From Atherix ibis (lineage: Eukaryota; Arthropoda; Insecta; Diptera; Athericidae), in assembly GCA_958298945.1 (NCBI GenBank), contig OY282605.1:31660811-31724810 (forward strand): a DNA stretch of 64,000 nucleotides, in the 5' to 3' direction. Every line of letters starts with the position of its first letter. Position 1 is the first letter of the stretch. Shown here piece after piece: positions 55,282-64,000 of the stretch. The notes below the pieces were generated by a model. The model saw only the letters and a program-made list of their open reading frames with translations. It searched no databases and had not been told where the DNA came from. A program made the translations under genes and the position numbers.

Positions 55282-56025
55282 TAGAAGCACTAATGTGAAT
55301 TGTTTTTTTTTCTTTTGCTTATCAATATCCCTTAGTAAAGTTATCAATACTCATTATTAGGTTACTGATGATATCAAATCCAAAATGGAATAAATCTTAC
55401 AATGAACAGCTTCTTGCCTAAGTATTTTGCATACACGCTCAAGAATATATGACCGAAGAATACAGTCGCATACAAATCTGAGCTGTACGACATCAATTAT
55501 TATTTGACTCCTGTTTGACTTCAGACTTATTTAATCATTTCTTGATTACAAATTATCTAATTAATCAATTATTACATTGAATTTGTAATAATTTGTCAAT
55601 TGTTTGCAAAGCACATTGTTACGACACAAAGATTTAATTCTTTATTGCACTAATTTGTCGTTACTAATTTAGTCTAGCAACTTAAGAGGATGTTATGTTA
55701 CGAGCATAGAACTAACTTTAGTAGAGGGCATATACGATGGGGTATACATATTCGTAAGTAAATATTGTTGTTTCATTGCCTAACAATAAGTGAAGATTAT
55801 ATCAATTATTTAAAATAAATGTTCAGTAAATTAAACAATTTAATTGTATTTTGATAAAGTAAAGAAAAAACATTTTTCTACAATTAAGGATGATTATATT
55901 TACATAAGCTTTTGTCAATAAATAAAAATACTTCTAAATATAATTAGCGGATTTATCATAAAAGCATAGTATCATCTGAAGAAATCATTTATGAATTTCT
56001 ATTAAAAATCTAACTTTTATAAATT
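55282..56025. other. AT-rich, nothing recognised
   Basis: No gene or element supported. Confidence 0.4.
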
Positions 56026-56035
56026 ATTTTCTATT

Positions 56036-57130
56036 TTTTTTTTTTTTATTTATTTAGATATTTACAACTATAACATAGTAATAAGCAAATTTTTGTAATA
56101 GTATTAATTAACTTGATAGGTTGTGGGGAGTAAACATCCAATGAAGTTCCTCCTGCTAGCGTGTGTTTCTGTTAGGCCTCAGTATTTAAGTAAATCACGC
56201 GACCAGTGACGCTTAAGTCTTCGATGGGTATTTCTAGGGAAGGAAATGGAGGATAGTTCTTGAACAAGAGGATTATTATGATTGAGGACACCAGAACGGA
56301 ACTTTTAATAACGAGATACAGCCACATCAAAAACAAATGGGACTTTAAGATCACGATGAATAACAGTATTGCGAACATAAAAGGGGGCATCGATAATTGT
56401 ACGGAGTATTTTTGATTGAAGGGATTGGATTCGACGGGAATTAGAAGGCTTAGTAAATCCCCAGAGTTCTAGTCCGTATGTCCATATGGGTTTCAGTAAG
56501 GTTTGGAACGTTTGTCTAGAAGTCGAAGTAGTTTTAGGTATCGTCTTTTAAGTTCTTGTCTTTTAAGTCTTGTATGTGGGTTCCATGTCAAGCGTTTGTC
56601 TAAGTACAGTCCTAGATACCGAACTTCGGAGTGTTGAAGTATGGCACTGCCATTAAGGTATATGGGAGGGCACGTCTCACGACGGAGAGTAAAAGTTACC
56701 TGGATAGATTTACGTTCATTGACTTTTATTCTCCACTTAGTAAACCAGTTCTGGAGGGTTTGGATTTAGATTTGGAGAGTTTCGGAAGCATGTTGGGGAT
56801 TTTCGCTAGATGCAAGGCAGGCCGTATCATCGGCGTATGTAGCAAAGAAGGTATTAGGGCAGGTTGGAATATCGGATGTGTAAATTTTGTAGAGGATGGG
56901 TCCAAGTATGCTACCCTGAGGAACCCCAGCCAATATCGGAGAGATATTGGACAGTTCGTTGGATTCATTTACTTGGAAGTGTCGGTTGGAAAGGAATGAT
57001 CTTAGGATTAGGAAATAGGTGGAAGGAAGGAACCTCTTGAGTTTCCAGAGTAGACCCGGGTGCCAAACTCCATCAAAAGCTTGATTTATATCAAGAAACA
57101 CACCGGGACAGTACTCTTTTCTTTCTAAAG
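56036..57130 (-). mobile_element. Jockey-like non-LTR retrotransposon, 5'-truncated
   Basis: The minus strand encodes the second half of a reverse transcriptase: VFLDINQAFDGVWHPGLLWK, GVPQGSILGPILY and the catalytic FFATYADDTA. The thumb and C-terminal region follow (ETCPPIYLNGSAILQHSEVR; LWGFTKPSNSRRIQSLQSKI). There is a stop after SETLQI, a one-base break near 56512 and a stop in VSRY-KFRSG. The 3' end is a poly(A) tail (T run at 56036). A 10-bp duplication ATTTTCTATT flanks the element (56026-56035 and 57131-57140). Confidence 0.92.
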
Positions 57131-57140
57131 ATTTTCTATT

Positions 57141-57470
57141 AATTTTATTTTTTAAGAACATGAAATATTTTATAGTTATTCAAATCTTATTTAACAATAG
57201 TTCAAATAATTTATTCAAAAAAGAAAATATTATAAAATCATTCAAATAAAAACTTTTGCTACGATTAGACTATTTGAGAAATGTTCGTTTCAAATTCATC
57301 CGATTGGATGAACTTTTTAACACCGATTACACCATTTGAATAATAGACGAATTATTGCCGCAGCTTGAAGATTTTTATTCAAGTTTTTGGAAGGTAAATG
57401 AAAATGTCTCGATTACGGGCTCATACCCTCGAACACTTTTCGAGCAGTGACACGTTAGCTCGATCAAAGT
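57141..57470. other. Intergenic or intronic, rich in CTCGA
   Basis: Between the retroposon and the possible promoter. Several CTCGA/TCGAG strings occur at 57429-57487. Confidence 0.4.
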
Positions 57471-57499
57471 TCGCTCACTTGCTCGAGCCACGATTTTTT

Positions 57500-57660
57500 T
57501 CCCCATCTATTTGACATTTGACGTATGATATGTTTCGTTTTTATAAACGGTTTCAAATTGATTTTTTCGTTTTGCACTAAAATATATTTGGCAATCAAGG
57601 AAACGGTAAATAAACATTAAAACAACAACAAAAAGAAATACAATAAATCTATTAAAAAAT
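57500..57660. promoter_or_regulatory. Possible two-way promoter
   Basis: About 160 bp between a minus-strand mini-exon candidate (ATG at 57510, MGKKNRGSS, donor AA/GTGAGC) and a plus-strand first-exon candidate (ATG at 57711). The DNA is less AT-rich and contains no transposon. If real, it could be the start of Plp on one side, but the minus mini-exon ends in a phase that does not fit exon A directly. Confidence 0.25.
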
Positions 57661-57710
57661 GGAAAATAGGATAAATCAAGAGAATATAGCAACCAAAGCG
57701 AAGTGCAGCA

Positions 57711-57787
57711 ATGGAAGTAGAAGTCGCTGACATGTGGCTGATGTTGGACGATAGCAAATGCGATGACAACGAAGACCAGATAGTACG
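57711..57787 (+). CDS. Possible first coding exon of a plus-strand gene
   Basis: ATG at 57711 followed by EVEVADMWLMLDDSKCDDNE and DQIV, with a strong donor (C/GTGAGTGAG) at 57788; without splicing it stops two codons later. Upstream there is an A-rich leader with a short separate frame starting at 57660. The composition is that of coding sequence (acidic, with Cys and Trp). No further plus-strand exon was identified within the window, so this is weak. Confidence 0.25.
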
Positions 57788-57794
57788 TGAGTGA

Positions 57795-58689
57795 GCGCAT
57801 AGGTGGGGAAGCGGGATAAGGATACCGTTTATCGCTAAATAAGATAATCCAATGTCTAGGCTGGGCAATTCAATGTTACTGCCATCATTAAACAATATAT
57901 TTTGAGACTTTTTTTTGCACAAACAACCTTCAAATCAAAATATAAAAAAAGAAGTTTAAATATACAATAATGTTTGCACTCAAAAACGCAGTTCGAATGA
58001 AATTGTTCATTTGATCTGCGTATTTGAGCTCGTTGCCTAAAATGATTGAGCATCTACAATTTGAAGCAATTACACCATTCGAGCAAATCGCAATGTTTTG
58101 TTCGTCTCAAACATCGAAGTGGGAACAATCGCAATGTTTTCCCTTTCCATCGAGACAGAAGGTGTTCGTGCATGTTCGCGCGCATATTACATAGCCCGGG
58201 CCAAAAAAATTGATTATGTTTCCTCAAATTCGAGCGTTTCTCGTATGGTGTAATCTTAGCTTTACAGTACATATACATAATTAAAATATCATAGAAGGTA
58301 AAGAACAAGTTTCTAAATATGACATTACTAAAATTCGGCCGATTCGTAATTAATCGACAATCTTAATACCGTAAAAAAAATTAACTTGATATTTGAATTC
58401 CACAAAAAAATATTTTGCCAATGAAAAATTTGTCATTAATAAAAAAATGTGCACTGGAAAAAAATCCCAAAAATTGCAGAATTGATAAAAAATGTTATTC
58501 TAAAAAATCATTAACAAATTTAGTTTTTTATTTGATTTAATTTGCAAATATTTTTTTCAAAATTTACATTTGCTTTAGTGAAAATATTTTTAAGATTTTT
58601 GTTTTCTGTTATACACAAAAATACTAATTAATATTGATACTTCAGAAAAGTTAAATAAAACACACTTTAAATCATTTCCATATATTAAT
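57795..58689. other. Unassigned, partly GC-balanced
   Basis: 58060-58260 is more balanced and includes GCCCGGGCC, with a short minus-strand frame (MRANMHEHLLSRWKGKTLRL). No domain; could be regulatory. Confidence 0.3.
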
Positions 58690-58960
58690 TAGACCTTTCC
58701 ATTATTCATGGAATATAATAGTTTTGTGTTAATACGCGCTCAAAATTTTTCATGTTTTGTGGCTTGTGGAGCCGTTTTGTTGGAACCACATATGGTTCAG
58801 AATGAAATCTTTACTTTCATACCTAAATAAGTGGGTTATTATACGGTTGTAGCGTTCAGAATTACACCAGTTAGTCCTTTTTTGCACATACAAAGGCTTC
58901 TCTACAGTTACTTGAGCGTTTTCAGAGCGCCCTTGCAGGTAATTTTGCATTCACCGAGTG
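58690..58960 (-). mobile_element. Decayed mariner-like fragment
   Basis: The minus-strand frame reads MQNYLQGRSENAQVTVEKPL then FILNHMWFQQNGSTSHKT, the NPQVxxEKPL and WFQQDGATxHxT blocks of the family seen at 33-43 kb. The second catalytic Asp is Asn here. The only copy of this family in the window, apart from 4.6 kb, on the minus strand. Confidence 0.65.
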
Positions 58961-59857
58961 AAAAATTTTGTACGAAAATTTTAGGTTTAAACTTTATTCA
59001 ATGTTACTCTAAAAATTCAACAACAAAAATTTAATTTTTATGTGATTATAAGTTTGTTGAAAATATTGTATTTAAATGATTTTGTTGTACAATTTTTTTT
59101 TCTCTATTCCATAAATATACTTTTTAAAATAGTGTCATCGGGAAGATAGAATTATTTGTTAGGTAGTCAAAAATACTAATAAACATTAATATATTTTTAC
59201 TGTTAAAATATGTTGATATGGGATAAATATTAAAATAATTACTATTTCATAAAATTAAGGTTTATAGTTAAGAATATGTATAAAAAAAAATTGAAAAGAT
59301 TATTTTTTGAACATCATTTCTGATTTCTTCATCTTTAATACTATCTAAAATGGATTTTATGGCATTTTGAAACGAAAATGAAATTAGTCATCATCTTTTA
59401 TTGAATCGACGATTGTGATGTAATAATTCTATTAAAAAAAAAATCTCTTTGAAGGTTCCGAATAATGACCTAGTGTGGTCATAGCGCAGCTTTTAATGAT
59501 ATCGTCACTTTGGAAACCCTTAGTAACTTTTATCAATTATTTGGTCAGAATTTATTACAAAAAATATAAAAGAAAATTTCTTATAACATTTTATAGTGTC
59601 CAGATACTGGTCGATTTATTTGTCTCGAAATATATAAATAAATTTATTACTGGTAAGATGATATTTTATTGATTTTTTTACATTCTTAATATAATAACTG
59701 CATTAACGTTTATCTACAATTGGACAGAATTATTGCTTTAGATAATCGCCATTATTACGTTTATCAATAAATTCTTATTGATATTTTAGAAAAATTCATA
59801 ATGTGAAAATTATTAACATTTAGAATTTAGTTTTTATCTCACTTTCATAGCATAATA
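58961..59857. other. AT-rich, nothing recognised
   Basis: No gene or element supported. Confidence 0.4.
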
Positions 59858-61118
59858 CGAAGGGTCGTTCAATAAGTCCTTAAAAAAAGATAGAAAAAAA
59901 CTGTTTTTTAAAAAAACAATTTTATTTTTCAACATAATCTCATTTTAACTCTATACACTTTTCCAACCGTTTTTCAAAATTTTTATCCCGTCCAAAAAAT
60001 AGGATTTCGGAAGTTCTGCAAAATAATCATCCGTTTGAGCAATGACGTCCTCGTTGGAAGTGAACTGTCGTCCGCCAAGCCATTTCTTCAGATTGGGGAA
60101 AAGAAAATAGTCACTCGGGGCCAAATCTGGTGAATAAGCGGGATGCTGCAACAATTCCATTCTCAATTCCACAATTTTGGCCATGGAAACAGCGCAGGTG
60201 TGCACACGCGCATTGTCCTGATGCAAGAGGATTTTTTTCTTCTTCAGATGGGGGCGTTTCTCTTTGATTTCCTCACTCAACCGTTGCAATAACGACGCGT
60301 AATACGCTCCTGTTATTGTTTTTCCTTTTTCCAAGTAGTCGATAAAAATGATGCCCTGCGAATCCCAAAAGACCGTGGCCATCACCTTGCCGGCCGATGG
60401 CACAGTTTTTGCCTTCTTCGGAGCCCGTTCACCCTTGAAAATCCACTATGATGACTGTCTCTTCGTTTCTGGAGTGTAGTAGTGTATCCAGGACATATCG
60501 ACGAAGGAATTCGGCAGGATTGAGATGAAAGAGTGCCAACATAGCCTCAGAGTCCACTACACGATTGCGCTTATTCTCCTCTGAGAGCAAACGCGGCACC
60601 CATCTTGCCGTAATTTTTTTCACAGACAATTTTTCATTCAAAATTGAAGCGACTGTACCTTGTGATATGCCCGTGGCCTCAACTAATTCGCGCACTTTAA
60701 TTCGCCGATCGTTCAAAATCAGGTCGTGGATTTTGTCGATGATTTCAGGAGTAGACACCTCAACTGGGCGTCCTGAACGATGTTCATCTTTTGTGGATGA
60801 ACGGCCACGTTTAAATTCATTCACCCAATTGTAAACCGTCGCAAACACAGGTGCAGATGTGCCATGAACTGCATCCAACTCGGCTTTGATTTCTTTCGGG
60901 CTTAAGCCTTTCAAATGGAGATGTTTGATGACAGCCCTAAACTCGCTTTTTTCCATTGTTATGCACAAATAAATGTCGTTAACTTAAATCGACGATAGAA
61001 ATTGACCTACGCTATGGATCGAGCTGAAATTTTGACAGCTACTTACAATAAAAAAATCTTTACCGACACTACGAGCGCAATTTCTCGGATTTTCTAAGGA
61101 CTTATTGAACGACCCTCG
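59858..61118 (-). mobile_element. Himar-like mariner, second copy, inactive
   Basis: Both terminal repeats and flanking TA are present. The transposase starts at ATG 60956 on the minus strand (EKSEFRAVIKHLHLKGLSPK). A roughly 14-bp deletion near 60498 removes the first catalytic Asp (the TVDET block) and shifts the frame. Downstream LLHQDNARVHT and YSPDLAPSDYFLFPNL are intact. A single-base loss near 59980 changes the C-terminus to LKNGWKSV. Very similar to 25974-27314, with different lesions. Confidence 0.92.
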
Positions 61119-64000
61119 TAAAATAATAAGCTTTTTATCTGAGAACAATAGTACAGATAAATAGTCTTAAAGTCTTTGTTCCAGCAATGAGAACTTTTCA
61201 AGGTAACTACTCGTAGTATTTTATTAATAAATCACTTTAATTAATGTCTCTGTAGCAGATGCCCTCTTGAATATTAACAAAGTCACCTTTGTTTCTTTAA
61301 ACAATTCCTTCCATTAATAATATTCTTCGTATATAAGACAATATATCATATTTATGCCATCGAAATTTTGAATTTGCGAATAGAAAATTCAAATTCCATT
61401 TAGATTCTTTTTTATATATACTCCAAAATTTTTACTATACAAACAGTTTTTTTATCAAATCGATGACATTTCATAATAAACAATTGAAAAAAAAATATCT
61501 TCAAAAACTATCTCATACATCTCTGTGTTGTTTATCTATCCAAAAAAAAAAAAAAAAAAGATGATAATAAACAATAATGACAACAACAAATTAAATTATG
61601 TTCACAAAATAAATTTCAATTTAAAAGAAAATAACTTCACAGAAATCTTCTCTTCTTGCCCATAGAAATCATATAAGTTTCGTCAAAATTTCTTTGAATA
61701 GAAGAGAAGCAAAGTGCATCATCTTAGAAGAGTGATTTATGCCAGCCTATTTCCGACTGCATTTAGACTATATTCATAGAAAAAAATGATGAGGGATAAA
61801 CTAGATTTTCCTTAAAGAGATAGCACAACAACCATGCTATACATAGAACCACACATACACAACTGGTAATCATACTGTGACAGTATATCAAATTTGGTTA
61901 AAAATAAATTTTTTAAGGGACCGCCAAGGGTTGTCAAGTAGGTGAACTGAAATCCCGCTGCTCTAGACGAAACACATTTGGATGAGTCAAAATTTTCCAA
62001 AAAGGTATGACACTTGTAAAAATCCACAAAGAATTCTCTTCATTTTTTTCGCCTTGAATTTGAACAAGTACAAAAATAAAATTCCTTTCGACAAGTTATC
62101 CAAAAGGGAGCGATATCTTTTAAATAAGAATTTTTTCCATCTATCCAATGTGTGTGTGTGTGTGCATAGATTTATTAACATATGCAAAATGTGAACAAAA
62201 AAAAAGCAATTCATTTTGGAATTTCCGATTTTTCAACATCAAGAAGAAAAAACATATTATTTTCTGTGTCATCAAATATTTTTGAGGAGAAAGTAAAAAA
62301 TTCACTTTTAAAATGAATAAAATAAATCGTCAAAAAAAATAACATAATCTTTGTATGAAAAAAAAAAAAAAGGAAATACTAAAAAAAAATTCTACTTTTC
62401 TATAAGCAAAATATTCAAATAACCTAACTATAACTACGAGTAGCATCGCAAAATATTCAATATGTAATTTTTTAAGTAAAAACAACAACTAACATAAAAT
62501 GTAGTGAAAGTGAAAGAACGCGGACTACGAGTAGTCTAAATTTCTTGGCACTCCCAGTTTTTCTAGTAGGAATATTTTCATTTATGTTTACTTTATTTTC
62601 AAGATTTGGTCAGCAAAATCAATGAAGCGGAATTCTCTACGTTGTATACGTCCTCGTATCTAGACTAAAAGTCAACAAAAAAAGAGAATATTATTATTTC
62701 CACATTTACATTGTATTATTTGCGTGGATATATAATATAATATAAATTTTTTTTCTTCCAATTACATTTACGAGCATATAAATATTTAGAAAAGAATACT
62801 TGTAAACATACAAATTCTATTATAATCGTACTATACTAAACCAATGGATGGGTATGGGGATTGGGATTCAATTAAATTCTTCTCAATAGGAATAAAATTG
62901 CATCTGGGGCAAAGTTATGTACATGTTCATTCGAATACAATTATTTATTTATGTTCAGCTTCATTTCATATAATATTAAATAGATTTGTTTAGTCATTGA
63001 CCAAAATTTGATAAATTCCTTATACTCAATGGAGGTTATGTATGCCTTTTAATCTAATAGTGAGCTGAAAATAGTCTAAAGAGTTGTTTCGGATTTGTAC
63101 AAAATTGAGTAGAAAAATTGCTTAATTGAAAATTTGTTTTCGACAAAAAACATAATTGAAATGTTGTCAATAAAATTTGCTAGTCAAAATATATAAATAC
63201 AAATGAAATTACTGTGGTGACAATGAAATTGAATTGGCATTTTTGGATCTTCACTATTGTTGATATAGTAAATCACATCCTACCCCCCACATTTCCCCTT
63301 AAAAAAACCCCAGAAAGAAGTACCAAAAACTAAGACTATTGTTAAATACAATTATTGATAGAATAAATAACCCCCCTTTCCCCTCAAAATACAAAAAAAA
63401 AAAACACAGACTAATGTTTAGTATGGGATATTCTTTGTTAAAGAAAAACTAAAACACAGTCAACGGCAAAATTTAATGTACACTTATAAATTATTATATG
63501 TTAAAAAATTTCTTTTTTTTTAATTTTAAATTTTATAAAAATTTTTAATAAATAAAATTAATTTTTAAAAAAAATTGAACAAACTGTTTCATAAGTCACA
63601 AAACCAAAAACTATCATAACTCGGTCTTCTACAATTAAAACACTCTTCCTTGGCTACAAAACGTTAAACAACGACTTTAATAATGCGAATTGAGAAAATT
63701 TTGAGAAATTCTGAAAATTCAGAATGGCAAAACCAACCAACTCTCCCCCAAATGATGAAAAACCACGTATTGTATTTCCGTTTTTTTTTTTTTTTTGGTT
63801 TTTATTTAAAAGTAGAAAATTAAAAAAAAAAATTTACATTTTTATTTTTAAATACTGTGAATACATGGTTAGTATGGGTGAAGATGAATTCAATTGTAGC
63901 AAGTGGGGGGGGTTAGAATATCTTTCTCCAAATTGCCATTTCGTTTTGGTCTATTTTGCAAAAAGTCCCATGTGCCAATATGTCTGAACGATATTCTGTT
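61119..64000. other. AT-rich, no gene supported
   Basis: Contains a long A run at 61542-61559, a (TG)n microsatellite at 62149-62164, and C-rich patches at 63280-63315 and 63370-63385. The first Plp exon may lie here, but no start with a matching donor could be defended. Confidence 0.4.
62149..62164. repeat. (TG)n microsatellite
   Basis: Eight TG units. Confidence 0.9.

Noticed and set aside
56631..56999. Plus-strand 122-codon frame over the retroposon
   Set aside because: Shadow of the minus-strand reverse transcriptase.
57507..57800. Minus-strand hydrophobic 97-codon frame
   Set aside because: Antisense of the candidate plus-strand exon and its A-rich leader; hydrophobicity comes from T-rich complement.
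61812..62027. Minus-strand frame considered as the first Plp exon
   Set aside because: No matching donor in phase 0 and no similarity to pericentrin.

Overview
The window looks like nuclear DNA of an insect, most likely a higher (cyclorrhaphan) fly. It is very AT-rich, has introns with GT/AG borders, and is crowded with decayed mariner/Tc1-type DNA transposons plus one jockey-like retroposon. The species cannot be named from the sequence. No bacterial-style operons, rRNA, CRISPR array or convincing tRNA were seen.

One host gene dominates. A minus-strand gene with at least 17 coding exons between 52317 and 8365 encodes a long coiled-coil protein ending in a PACT (pericentrin/AKAP450 centrosomal targeting) domain. 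I identify it as Plp, the insect pericentrin-like protein, a scaffold of the pericentriolar material. All exon borders were read by eye. Every junction keeps the reading frame, and the joined exons give about 2,842 residues. That is near the length I recall for Drosophila PLP, so only a short N-terminal piece seems to be missing. The first exon was not found with confidence: it lies either between 52.3 and 64 kb or beyond the window.

Layout from left to right: 0.5-1.6 kb holds uncharacterised open frames; 1.8-2.9 kb is a 22-bp minisatellite; 4.3-6.5 kb has short tandem duplications and a broken Mos1-like mariner; about 6.5-8.36 kb is AT-rich and probably includes the Plp 3' UTR; 8.36-52.3 kb is Plp. 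Two very large introns (12.4-22.2 and 31.7-45.0 kb) and several smaller ones hold most of the transposons. From 52.3 to 64 kb come a fold-back mariner derivative, another Tc1/mariner element, a 5'-truncated jockey-like retroposon with a clean target duplication, a possible two-way promoter near 57.5-57.8 kb, and an inactive Himar-like mariner.

The most unusual structures are two mariner derivatives (34.8 and 53.1 kb) that share the same fold-back junction, a perfect 49-bp intronic hairpin at 36.0 kb, a mariner nested inside another mariner at 46.4-48.9 kb, a minisatellite whose three minus-strand frames all encode the same 22-residue repeat, and two successive Plp splice donors that would each give an immediate stop if the intron were retained inside or just after the PACT domain. 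I found no convincing new multi-gene system.
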